DNA of 64,000 nt, taken from positions 186,001 to 250,000 of the forward strand of contig NZ_NOYI01000003.1 of the NCBI RefSeq assembly GCF_002258785.1, given 5' to 3'. The first letter of the stretch is position 1. Each line of letters begins with the position of its first letter. The notes beneath the pieces are model-generated. The model saw only the letters and a list, made by a program, of their open reading frames with translations, did not search any database and was not told the DNA's origin. A program made the translations under genes and the position numbers. Positions 29,601-37,737 of this stretch are shown one piece after another. This stretch comes from Rhodococcus sp. 06-235-1A (GTDB taxonomy: Bacteria > Actinomycetota > Actinomycetes > Mycobacteriales > Mycobacteriaceae).

Positions 29601-30995
29601 CTACCGGGGTCGAAGACGGGGCAGCTGGACGCGGAATACCGTGCTCGAATCCACCCGGTCGACGGTGATGGTGCCGCCGTGCAGGCGCACGTTCTCGGCG
29701 GCGAGGGACAGTCCGAGACCGCTGCCCTCGCTGCGTCCACGAGCGGTGTCCACCTTGTAGAACCGTCGGAAGATCGCGTGGCTGTCCTCCGGTGATATCC
29801 CGGGCCCGTGGTCGACCACTGTCACGTCCACCCACTCGGGACGAGCGTGCATCTCCACGCGTACCGGGGGCTCGCCGTGACGCAGGGCATTTCCCACGAG
29901 GTTGGCGACCACCACGTCGATGCGTCGTGGATCCACGGTGGCGTCGATAGTGTCCGGCCCACGCAGTTCGACGCTCTCTGCCCATCCGCGGCGGGTCAGC
30001 GAGTGTCGGACGAGTTCGACGAGGTCGACGTCGTCGAGAACGAGGCGCGCCTGTTGTGCGTCGTGACGAGACATCTCGATGAGATCCTCGACGAGCCGAG
30101 TGAGCTTGCCGATCTCACCGCTGACTATCCGGGCGGCTGCTCCCGCATCGGGCGAGAGTTGGGGGATTTCCTCTCGGAGTATCTCGCCGACCGGAACGAG
30201 CGCTGCCAGCGGAGTTCTCAGCTCGTGGGAGACGTCGGCGACGAACCTGCGCGCCTGCTCTTCCGACTCCTCCAACCCGCGAATGACCGTCTCGTTTCTG
30301 GCGATCATGGTGTTGAAGGTCGTCGTCAGCTCCGCGAGTTCGGTCACGCCCTCCTCGGAGAGTCGGACACTCAGATCACCGTCGGCGGCGCGGGCAGCGG
30401 CCCGATCGAGGCGTCGCAGCGGACGCACCAGGGTCGACGCGATCCACAATCCGAGCAGACCACTGACCATTACTCCGCCCGCCAGGGTGAGGGCCACGGC
30501 GCGCAGAAGATCGTCGAACTTGTCCTGTACGCCCTCGAGCGGCCGAATGGCGACGGCCGTGACGAGGGTTTCGTCGCCGTCCTGGTCGTTCGACTCGAAG
30601 ACACGGACCGACATGGCCAGCAGGATCCGTTCGGAGTCGAGTCGGACGAAACGGATGATTCCGCGACCGTCCACCCCGGCCAGAAAGTCGGGGGAGAGCG
30701 TGGCCGGGTCGACGGATCCCCGTTGCACTTCGTCGTCGCCGACGAGCAACGTCGCGTCGGACGGAAAGAGTTGTCTCAGTTCGGATGCCGTCGTTCGGGT
30801 CACCTGGGCCCCGTCGACATCCCGTAGCTCGTCGCGGAACTGCGCCGTCGCCACGTCCTGCGCGTTGGAGTAGATCCACGATCGCGCCATGAACGACACC
30901 ACACCGGCAGTGGCACCGGCGATGATCACGACGATGGTGATGAACACGAGGACGAGTCGAGTACGTAGGCCGTCGACTCGCAGCCGAGACGGCAT
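29601..30995 (-). CDS. Two-component sensor histidine kinase (envelope-stress/VanS type)
   Basis: 464 aa. One membrane helix (about residues 11-33), an extracytoplasmic sensor of about 130 residues, and a second helix (about 165-187). Then a HAMP linker (STLVRPLRRLDRAAARAADG), a DHp domain with the phospho-acceptor His in FVADVSHELRTPLAAL, and an ATPase domain with NLVGNALRHG, DHGPGI and GSGLGLSLA. ATG 30995 shares one base with the regulator's stop. Last gene of a four-gene operon with the D,D-peptidase lipoprotein and PAP2 phosphatase, so it probably senses envelope state. Confidence 0.9.
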   Translation of the reverse strand: MPSRLRVDGLRTRLVLVFITIVVIIAGATAGVVSFMARSWIYSNAQDVATAQFRDELRDVDGAQVTRTTASELRQLFPSDATLLVGDDEVQRGSVDPATLSPDFLAGVDGRGIIRFVRLDSERILLAMSVRVFESNDQDGDETLVTAVAIRPLEGVQDKFDDLLRAVALTLAGGVMVSGLLGLWIASTLVRPLRRLDRAAARAADGDLSVRLSEEGVTELAELTTTFNTMIARNETVIRGLEESEEQARRFVADVSHELRTPLAALVPVGEILREEIPQLSPDAGAAARIVSGEIGKLTRLVEDLIEMSRHDAQQARLVLDDVDLVELVRHSLTRRGWAESVELRGPDTIDATVDPRRIDVVVANLVGNALRHGEPPVRVEMHARPEWVDVTVVDHGPGISPEDSHAIFRRFYKVDTARGRSEGSGLGLSLAAENVRLHGGTITVDRVDSSTVFRVQLPRLRPR

Positions 30996-31696
30996 CAACG
31001 AGCCGGGCCGGGATCGAATCGATATCCGAACCCGCGCACCGTTTCGATGGCTGCCGGTGCAGCAGGGTCGTCCTCGATTTTTCCGCGCAGTCTCTGGATC
31101 GCGGCATCGACGATCCGGGAGTCACCGAGGTAGTCCTGATCCCATGCTGCAGACAACAATTGGCCTCGGCTGAGCACGTGACCCACGTTCTCGGTCAGGG
31201 CGAGCAGGAGCCGAAGCTCGGTCGGTGTCAGCGTCAGCAGAGTTCCGCCCTTCCTCACCTGTAGCGACGAACGGTCGACGGTCACATCGCCGTACTGCTC
31301 GACGATTGCCGTTGCCGTCGCCGCGGCGGGTGTCGTCTCGGTCGATCGTCTGACCACAGCCTTGATACGAGCGTCCAGGACTCGTGGGCTTGCGGGTTTG
31401 ACCACGTAGTCGTCCGCACCGGCTTCCAGACCCGCGACGGTGTCGATGTCATCGGAGCGGGCCGTGAGGATGATGATCGGGATCGAACTCTGCGCTCGAA
31501 TCCGTCGACAGATCTCGTAACCGTCGGCTCCGGGGAGACCGAGGTCGAGCAGGACGATCTCGGCGGCGGTGAGCGCATTGTCGAGATCACCGTTGCCGTC
31601 GGGGCGATGGTCGACGCAGTGACCGAGTCGATTCAGCCCCAACGTCATTGCTTCGGCCACAGCTGGATCGTCCTCCACGAAGAGAATGTTCACCAT
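30995..31696 (-). CDS. OmpR-family response regulator
   Basis: 233 aa. Receiver domain (residues 1-115) with the acidic pair VEDDP, the phospho-acceptor Asp in VLLDLGLPGADGYE (about residue 49), and Lys in YVVKPASP. A winged-helix output domain (about residues 135-230) ends TVRGFGYRFD. It resembles CseB/AfsQ1/VanR regulators. ATG 31696 is the only start that leaves the receiver intact. It is 52 nt after the PAP2 gene and coupled to the kinase. Confidence 0.92.
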   Translation of the reverse strand: MVNILFVEDDPAVAEAMTLGLNRLGHCVDHRPDGNGDLDNALTAAEIVLLDLGLPGADGYEICRRIRAQSSIPIIILTARSDDIDTVAGLEAGADDYVVKPASPRVLDARIKAVVRRSTETTPAAATATAIVEQYGDVTVDRSSLQVRKGGTLLTLTPTELRLLLALTENVGHVLSRGQLLSAAWDQDYLGDSRIVDAAIQRLRGKIEDDPAAPAAIETVRGFGYRFDPGPAR

Positions 31697-31748
31697 GTCG
31701 AAGACCTTGTGTAGTAGGGGCAATCGCGATCGGCCAAGGGTACAGGGC

Positions 31749-32393
31749 TCACACCTGCGCGAGACGTTCGTTGTCGGGGTCGGCCAGCGTCGAATGTCGG
31801 GGGTCGGAGATCCTGATCGGAAATGCGGAGACCGCCAGGGCATAGCATCCGACGAGCAGCAGCGCGCCGAGCGCGTCACTGGGGCGGTGCCATTTCAGGA
31901 CGACGACCGACACGGCAGTTCCGAGGACGAGCAGTGCTCCGTTGATCGCGACGACGATCCGCCAGGGGCGAGCGGTTGCGAGGTAGACCGTACAGACGAC
32001 AGCCGTGACGCAGGTGAGGGTGCCGCTGGGAAAGGAATTGTGCTGGACGAGGCCGTCCAGGTTCGGTCGATCGAGCGAGTACTTGAGAATCCAGGCCGTC
32101 GCAATCGGTCCGAGTGTCATGATTCCCACTCGCAGTGTCAGGGCAATCCTGTTGTTGCTGAACATGATCAGAAATGCGACGAGAACCGCTCCTGCGGCCG
32201 AGACCGGTGCGACGAGGTCGACGAATTCGGCGCAGACGTCCACGAGGTCTCCGGACAGTGTTTCGGCGCTCACCATCAGTTCCTGATCCACCGTTTGTCC
32301 TACGGTCGTCAACACGCCCAGGTAGTAGACGACGACTCCCAGGTTCAGCAATGCCAGCGCGGCGACCAGACGCCTCGGTTCGACCCGTGTCAT
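31749..32393 (-). CDS. PAP2-family phosphatase, membrane-bound
   Basis: 214 aa with about six hydrophobic segments. Motif 1 is shortened (LKYSLDRPN), motif 2 reads SFPSGTLT where the family has PSGH, and motif 3 is kept as KWHRPSDALGA with the His/Asp pair. Family members dephosphorylate undecaprenyl diphosphate or phosphatidic acid; the motif-2 His-to-Thr change may lower or alter activity. ATG 32393 overlaps the stop of the VanY-like gene (ATGA), so the two proteins are produced together. Confidence 0.8.
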   Translation of the reverse strand: MTRVEPRRLVAALALLNLGVVVYYLGVLTTVGQTVDQELMVSAETLSGDLVDVCAEFVDLVAPVSAAGAVLVAFLIMFSNNRIALTLRVGIMTLGPIATAWILKYSLDRPNLDGLVQHNSFPSGTLTCVTAVVCTVYLATARPWRIVVAINGALLVLGTAVSVVVLKWHRPSDALGALLLVGCYALAVSAFPIRISDPRHSTLADPDNERLAQV

Positions 32394-32962
32394 CGTCGGC
32401 CCTCCGCTCGCTCGTCGGACGGGTCGTCGAGTGCGACCGGGCATGTGTCGCCGGGAGTGGTCGCCATCTCGAAGTGCCACATTTCGTTGGCATAGGTCTG
32501 GCACAGGCCGTAGTCGTTGCCGTGTCGGCTCATCCAGTCGGCGGCATCCGTCGGTCCGACATCCACCGCCCGTCCGGTGACATGCTTGGAGTTGTTCGGA
32601 GTTTGCACCCATCGTCTGGCTTCGTCGGTGCTGCCGTAGCGGCGTACTGCCTCGTCGAACAAGCGTTGCTGGTACGCCGCGGAGCGCCATCCGGAGGTGA
32701 CGTACACATCCACTCCGGACGATGTCGCATCGGCAGCAGCGGAGCGCAGCGCTTTCAGCAGAACGGGGTCGAGACGGGCCAGTGCGGGAAGATCGGTGTT
32801 GTCGAGGCCTATCCGGTCGTCTATCTCACCGCCGGCCGGCCCCGAGTCGGGCTGACTGGCCAGGTAGTTCGCGGCCGTCGGGGTGTCGGGCTCTGTATTC
32901 GAGCATGCCGTGAGCGTCAGCATTGCGAGCGCCGGGACGAAGAGTCTGCGTGTGGTCGCCAT
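32390..32962 (-). CDS. VanY-like D-alanyl-D-alanine carboxypeptidase lipoprotein (M15)
   Basis: 190 aa. Lipoprotein signal with lipobox LTAC (Cys20) in MATTRRLFVPALAMLTLTAC. The M15B fold has TSGWRSAAYQQRLF, the zinc motif SKHVTGRAVDVG (SxHxxGxAxD) and the catalytic/zinc end EMWHFE. It should trim the terminal D-Ala from peptidoglycan stem peptides at the outer face of the membrane. It leads the operon that continues with PAP2, response regulator and kinase. It is an ordinary M15 enzyme by motif; nothing shows it confers drug resistance. Confidence 0.9.
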   Translation of the reverse strand: MATTRRLFVPALAMLTLTACSNTEPDTPTAANYLASQPDSGPAGGEIDDRIGLDNTDLPALARLDPVLLKALRSAAADATSSGVDVYVTSGWRSAAYQQRLFDEAVRRYGSTDEARRWVQTPNNSKHVTGRAVDVGPTDAADWMSRHGNDYGLCQTYANEMWHFEMATTPGDTCPVALDDPSDERAEGRR

Positions 32963-32979
32963 GCGTTCGAGACTGCTCG

Positions 32980-33000
32980 GCCGGTGTCACCGGCCGGTGC
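32980..33000. promoter_or_regulatory. Palindrome/direct repeat upstream of the VanY-like operon
   Basis: GGCCGGTG-T-CACCGGCC is an exact 17-bp palindrome (32980-32996), 17 nt ahead of the ATG at 32962. The octamer GGCCGGTG recurs as a direct repeat at 32993-33000 (13-bp period). It may be an operator, possibly for the operon's own regulator, or an mRNA hairpin near the start. Confidence 0.4.
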
Positions 33001-33067
33001 CCGTGATTCGCCATCTTCGTCACGGTTCCGATCGGCTGTGTAACAGAACAGAACGGGAGCACGAACG

Positions 33068-33107
33068 ACTGTGCCCCGCCTCCGAGTATCCGGGGGCGGG
33101 GCACAGT
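33068..33107 (-). terminator. Terminator of rpmB
   Basis: A 13-bp perfect inverted repeat (33068-33080 and 33095-33107, arms ACTGTGCCCCGCC), extendable by about 3 bp, 50 nt after the rpmB stop. It also insulates the VanY operon. Confidence 0.85.
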
Positions 33108-33156
33108 GCTCGCACGCAGTCGAGGCCGTGGAGGAAAACGAAGAGCGAGGCTCGAA

Positions 33157-33348
33157 TCAGCCCCGGACCACCTTGCCTGCCTTCAAGCAGGAGGTGCACA
33201 CGTTCATGCGCTTGGAGTTACCAGGCGCAACCTGAGCGTGAACGGTCTGGATATTCGGGTTCCAACGACGGTTGGTCCGTCGGTGCGAGTGCGAGACCGA
33301 CTTACCGAAGCCGGGCCCCTTGGCGCATACGTCGCAGACGGCAGCCAT
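33157..33348 (-). CDS. rpmB: 50S ribosomal protein L28
   Basis: 63 aa. Start MAAVCDVCAKGPGFGKSVSH and basic core RRTNRRWNPN. Two CxxC pairs (CDVC, and CTSC near the end) form a zinc ribbon, so this is the zinc-binding form. ATG 33348 has AAGGAG upstream. Actinobacteria often have more than one L28; another copy may exist elsewhere. Monocistronic, with its own terminator. Confidence 0.96.
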   Translation of the reverse strand: MAAVCDVCAKGPGFGKSVSHSHRRTNRRWNPNIQTVHAQVAPGNSKRMNVCTSCLKAGKVVRG

Positions 33349-33623
33349 AGTCGCGAACTCCTTGATAGATGTTGATCGATACATGTGGTCGAAGACATCG
33401 AAACGAACTACGTGCAGATGCAAGGATTGCAATGCGTGAAGATCGCCTCGAGGCAACCCTGCAAGAATAGCGGCGCCGCACGCAATCACCAAACTGCCAC
33501 CGCAGACAGTGCTGTGGGCTCACTGACGGCGCGCCCGAGGATCCTGCCCGACTAAGCTTCGGGCACTGTCCGCGACCGGAGTACGGACAAGGGTATCGAT
33601 AGACGCGGGGGAGGCTGCTCGAC

Positions 33624-35303
33624 GTGGTCGACGTTCTCGATTCGATCGATGCCGCGGCACTGCGACGGTGGGCCTACCGATGCGTCGATTCGCTCACAGC
33701 CCGGTGCGACGAGATAAATGCGCTCAATGTTTTCCCGATTCCGGACTCGGACACCGGTACCAATCTGATGTTCACCTTCCGTGCCGCGGTGGAGTCGATG
33801 CGTAGTGCCGGATCCGCTGCCGACACCCGCGCGGTCGGGCGGGCACTGGCAGTGGGTGCGGTAGCCGGTGCGCGGGGCAACTCGGGGGTGATCGTTTCGC
33901 AACTTCTGCGCGCGGTCGCGGAGGCCGCAGCCGACGGCCCGTTGGACACAGTGTCGATCCAGGCGATGCTGCGGCGCGCGAACGTCCTGGTCTCCGATGC
34001 GGTCAGCGTTCCGGTCGAGGGCACGATGCTCACTGTTCTCTCCGCCGCCGATCGCGATGCGTCGGCCCACGACGCCAATGTCGGTCTCGCGACGCTGGTC
34101 GTCGACATCGCCGAGGCAACCGCTCGCGCCCTCGACAGCACGACGGATCAACTCTCCGAACTCCGGGAGGCCGGTGTCGTGGACGCCGGTGCGCTCGGTC
34201 TCTCGGTCGTCTTCGACGCTCTGGTCGAGGTGGTGACCGGTCGTACCCCGCCGCGCAGGCGATACCGTCGTCCGCTCGACCACGAACGGTCGCTCGTCGG
34301 CGAGACTTCGAGGGCAGCGAGTGACTGTGACGGAGTCGTCGAGGCGGTGCCGGGGTCCTCGCATGGACGCCCACTCGGGTACGAGGTGGTCTACGTCGTC
34401 CATGGAATCGACGACTCTCGGGCAACCGCACTCCGTGCAGCTCTGACCGATCTCGGAGATTCGGTGGTTGTCGCGGGCGACGGATCGGGGGCCTGGTCGG
34501 CACACGTACACACCACCGATCCGGGTGGTGCTGTCGATTGTGGCATTGCCGCCGGAGATGTTCGCGGCGTGCGTATCTCGTGCTTCGGCATGGTCGAGTT
34601 CGCCGCCACGACCGGTGCCGACGCGCCCGGCGGAGCCGCGTTGTCGGTGGGTCGCGATATTTTGGCTCTGGTGGCCGGTGACGGTGCAGCGGGTCTCTAC
34701 GTTCAGGAAGGCGCGACGGTGGTGCGGTGCGACGAGGCGATCGACTCCTCGGTGCTGCATCGCGCGATCGTCGGAACGAAGCACCGCGAGGTGTTGGTGC
34801 TACCGAACGGCGCGTTGTCGGCCCAAGAACTGGTTGCCGTCGGTGCCGCCGCCCGAGCGGACGGCAAGGATGTGGTGATGCTGCCCTGCTCGGCCATGGT
34901 GCAAGGGCTTGCTGCCCTCGCTGTGCACGACGCCGCCAGGGCCGCGGTGGACGACGCCTTCACGATGTCCGAGGCGGCTGCAGGCACGAGGTGGGGTTCA
35001 CTGCGCATCGCGCAGGAGCGATCGCTCACGTGGGTCGGCATGTGCGAGCCGGGCGACAGCATCGGTCTGGCCGGTCAGGAGGTCGTCATCGTTGCCGCTC
35101 GTCCGCTCGATGCGGGGTGCCGATTGGTCGACCAGCTCTTGGCCACAGGCGGGGAGCTGGTGACGGTACTCGTCGGGGCCCAGGCGTCGGAGGACTTCGG
35201 TGCCCAGCTCGCCGAGTACGTGACGGGCGCGCATCCCGGGGTCGACGTGGTGGTCTACTCGGGTGGGCAGCCGGGCGATCTCGTGCAATTCGGAGTGGAA
35301 TAG
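33624..35303 (+). CDS. DAK2-domain protein, FakA-like
   Basis: 559 aa. N-terminal DAK2 (DhaL) kinase domain (residues about 1-200) with the metal/ATP motif FPIPDSDTGTNLMFTF. It is followed by a middle domain and a C-terminal DegV-partner region (from about 300), as in FakA, the fatty acid kinase subunit that works with a fatty acid-binding FakB. The M. tuberculosis homologue (Rv2974c) also precedes recG. The fatty acid kinase role is inferred. GTG 33624 follows GGGGGAGG. RecG starts 3 nt after the stop. Confidence 0.85.
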   Translation: MVDVLDSIDAAALRRWAYRCVDSLTARCDEINALNVFPIPDSDTGTNLMFTFRAAVESMRSAGSAADTRAVGRALAVGAVAGARGNSGVIVSQLLRAVAEAAADGPLDTVSIQAMLRRANVLVSDAVSVPVEGTMLTVLSAADRDASAHDANVGLATLVVDIAEATARALDSTTDQLSELREAGVVDAGALGLSVVFDALVEVVTGRTPPRRRYRRPLDHERSLVGETSRAASDCDGVVEAVPGSSHGRPLGYEVVYVVHGIDDSRATALRAALTDLGDSVVVAGDGSGAWSAHVHTTDPGGAVDCGIAAGDVRGVRISCFGMVEFAATTGADAPGGAALSVGRDILALVAGDGAAGLYVQEGATVVRCDEAIDSSVLHRAIVGTKHREVLVLPNGALSAQELVAVGAAARADGKDVVMLPCSAMVQGLAALAVHDAARAAVDDAFTMSEAAAGTRWGSLRIAQERSLTWVGMCEPGDSIGLAGQEVVIVAARPLDAGCRLVDQLLATGGELVTVLVGAQASEDFGAQLAEYVTGAHPGVDVVVYSGGQPGDLVQFGVE

Positions 35304-35306
35304 GGA

Positions 35307-37592
35307 ATGTCGGATATGGCAACGCTGGTGGATCGGCTCGATCACGTTCTCGGAGCCGCGGTGGCGACCCCGCTGGCGGAGACCTTCGGTATTCATACCG
35401 TCGAAGACCTGCTGCGGCACTACCCACACCGCTACATGACGCACGGTTCCGAGCTCGGCGAGAAGGAGCCGATCGAGGGCGATCACATCACCATCGTCGC
35501 GACGGTCGAGTCGGCGACGATGCGCTCGATGAAGAATCGCAACGGTCAGTTCCTCGCCGTGACCCTCGCCGCCGATGGACAGCGCATCGAAGCCACCTTC
35601 TTCAGTCCACACAAGCTCAAGCACGTCGTTGTTCCCGGACGACGGGGGATGTTCTCCGGCAAGGTGAAGTATTTCGGCAAGCGGTGGAATCTCACACACC
35701 CCAGTTATGTGATTCTGGGCGGCGACGACAACGACGGTGCCGTCGTACCCGCGGGACGCATCGTCGGTGCAGGCAGTCTGGCGGGTCTGGCGCGCGGTGC
35801 GGTCGACGCCTCCGGCGCTGTCGACATGTCGGTGTTCGATCGTGCATTCGTACCCATCTATCCGGCCACCAAGGATGTCGAGAGCTGGACATTCATGCGC
35901 TGTGTGAGGCAGGTCCTCGACCAGCTCGACGATGTGACCGATCCGCTTCCCGATTCGGTGCGCAGAGAGCGCGGTCTCGTCGACATCGACACCGCGCTGA
36001 GGTCGGTTCACTTTCCGGACACCGTGCAGGACAAGGACTCTGCCCGTGAGCGCCTCAAGTTCGACGAGGCTCTTGCCGTTCAGCTCGTTCTCGCCGATCG
36101 TCGACGCGATGCGTCCACCCGGGTTGCCGCGCGATGCCCACCCATCACCGACGGCATCGCCGCGGAGTTCGATCGCCGGCTGCCGTTCGAGTTGACCGCC
36201 GGGCAGCACGAGGTCGCGGCCGAGATCGCCAATGATCTGTCCGCGCCACATCCGATGTCGCGGTTGTTGCAGGGCGAAGTCGGCTCGGGAAAGACCATCG
36301 TCGCGCTGCGCGCCATGTTGCAGGTCATCGATGCCGGTCATCAGTGTGCGCTGCTGGCACCCACGGAGGTGCTGGCCTCGCAGCACGCACGATCGATCCG
36401 GTCGATGCTCGGCAGTCTGGCGGCCGGGGGAGAACTGGGATCCCACGAGCTGGCGACGAAGGTCGCTCTGTTGACCGGTTCGATGTCGACTGCGGCGAAG
36501 CGGTCCGCGCTACTCGATGCAGTGACCGGCGACGCGGGAATCGTCATCGGTACCCATGCCCTGATCGAGGACCGGGTGGAGTTCCTCGATCTCGCAATGG
36601 TCGTCGTGGACGAACAACACAGGTTCGGCGTCGAGCAACGAGATGCCCTGCGGGCGAAGGCTCGCGGCAACACCAGTCCGCACCTGCTCGTGATGACGGC
36701 TACCCCCATCCCGCGCACCATCGCGATGTCCACCCTCGGCGATCTCGAAACGTCGGTTCTGACCGAACTGCCACGCGGACGTTCACCCATCATCAGCAAC
36801 GTGGTACCCGCCCGGGCCAAACCGGCCTGGGTGGATCGGGCGTGGCAGCGCATTCGCGAGGAGGTGTCGGCCGGGCGTCAGGCATACGTGGTCTGCTCAC
36901 GTATCGGTGACGACGAGGACGCGGAGACCGGTAAGAAGGGGAAAGGGGCGAAGAAAAGCACTGCCTCGGAGGACGGTCCGGAGACGACAGCGGCCCTGGA
37001 CCTGTACGAAACCCTTTCCGCCGGACCGATGCACGATCTGCGAGTCGGACTGCTGCACGGGCGGTTGTCGGGGGACGACAAGGACATCACGATGTCGGAG
37101 TTCAACTCCGGCGAGATCGACGTCCTCGTCTGTACGACCGTGGTCGAAGTGGGAGTGGACGTGCCCAATGCCACGGTCATGGTGATCGTGGACGCCGATC
37201 GATTCGGCGTCAGCCAACTCCACCAATTGCGTGGTCGGATCGGCCGAGGCGGGCACCAGGGTCTGTGCATCATGATCAGCTACCTCAGTCCGATGGGCGG
37301 AGCGTTCGCCCGCCTCGAAGCGGTGGCCGCGACCAACGACGGCTTCGAGCTGGCCAAGCTGGACCTCGCCACTCGGCGCGAGGGCGATGTTCTCGGTGCC
37401 GCGCAGTCGGGCACGGTCAGCGGTCTGCGGCTGCTCTCGTTCATCGACGACGAGGACATCATCGCCGACGCTCAGGATTGTGCCCGGTCGCTGTTCGCCC
37501 AGGACCCGTCGTTGGCGAACAATCCCGGCATCGCGTCGATGATGCGCTCGGCCTGGCGATCGGATCGTGTCGACTATCTGCAGAAGTCCTGA
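35307..37592 (+). CDS. recG: ATP-dependent DNA helicase RecG
   Basis: Remodels stalled forks and Holliday junctions. It is 761 aa. An N-terminal wedge/OB domain is followed by Walker A in LLQGEVGSGKTIVAL (about residue 323), the DEQH box in VVVDEQHRFGVEQR (about residue 432) and the final motif QLRGRIGRGGHQG. A charged insertion of about 30 residues (about 535-565, Lys/Gly/Glu-rich) interrupts the second helicase domain, as in actinobacterial RecG proteins. Confidence 0.97.
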   Translation: MSDMATLVDRLDHVLGAAVATPLAETFGIHTVEDLLRHYPHRYMTHGSELGEKEPIEGDHITIVATVESATMRSMKNRNGQFLAVTLAADGQRIEATFFSPHKLKHVVVPGRRGMFSGKVKYFGKRWNLTHPSYVILGGDDNDGAVVPAGRIVGAGSLAGLARGAVDASGAVDMSVFDRAFVPIYPATKDVESWTFMRCVRQVLDQLDDVTDPLPDSVRRERGLVDIDTALRSVHFPDTVQDKDSARERLKFDEALAVQLVLADRRRDASTRVAARCPPITDGIAAEFDRRLPFELTAGQHEVAAEIANDLSAPHPMSRLLQGEVGSGKTIVALRAMLQVIDAGHQCALLAPTEVLASQHARSIRSMLGSLAAGGELGSHELATKVALLTGSMSTAAKRSALLDAVTGDAGIVIGTHALIEDRVEFLDLAMVVVDEQHRFGVEQRDALRAKARGNTSPHLLVMTATPIPRTIAMSTLGDLETSVLTELPRGRSPIISNVVPARAKPAWVDRAWQRIREEVSAGRQAYVVCSRIGDDEDAETGKKGKGAKKSTASEDGPETTAALDLYETLSAGPMHDLRVGLLHGRLSGDDKDITMSEFNSGEIDVLVCTTVVEVGVDVPNATVMVIVDADRFGVSQLHQLRGRIGRGGHQGLCIMISYLSPMGGAFARLEAVAATNDGFELAKLDLATRREGDVLGAAQSGTVSGLRLLSFIDDEDIIADAQDCARSLFAQDPSLANNPGIASMMRSAWRSDRVDYLQKS

Positions 37593-37593
37593 C

Positions 37594-37620
37594 CGGGCAG
37601 GAGTGGAGCCTGCGGGAACG
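37594..37620 (-). repeat. Dispersed intergenic repeat, copy A
   Basis: On the minus strand this holds TTCCCGCAGGCTCCACTCCT, nearly identical to copies at 45714-45800 and 57862-57882. It starts 1 nt after the recG stop, in the recG-pyc gap. Confidence 0.65.
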
Positions 37621-37725
37621 ACGAGCGAAGGCCGCAGGCACTGACTGCACCGTTTCAGTCGTCGAATTCGAGCAATTCGTCCCGAATGGTGAGATCAGTA
37701 CGCCTCGGAGGCCTGCGCTGCCGGG

Positions 37726-37731
37726 TAAGTT
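37726..37731 (+). promoter_or_regulatory. -10 box of pyc
   Basis: TAAGTT ends 6 nt before the ATG at 37738 and no Shine-Dalgarno lies between, indicating a leaderless pyc mRNA. Confidence 0.55.
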
Positions 37732-37737
37732 GAGCCA

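Noticed and set aside
29601..32962. Glycopeptide resistance (van) cluster
   Set aside because: Only a D,D-carboxypeptidase and a two-component system are present; no VanH, VanA-type ligase or VanX is seen, and ddl at 24.3 kb is an ordinary ligase.
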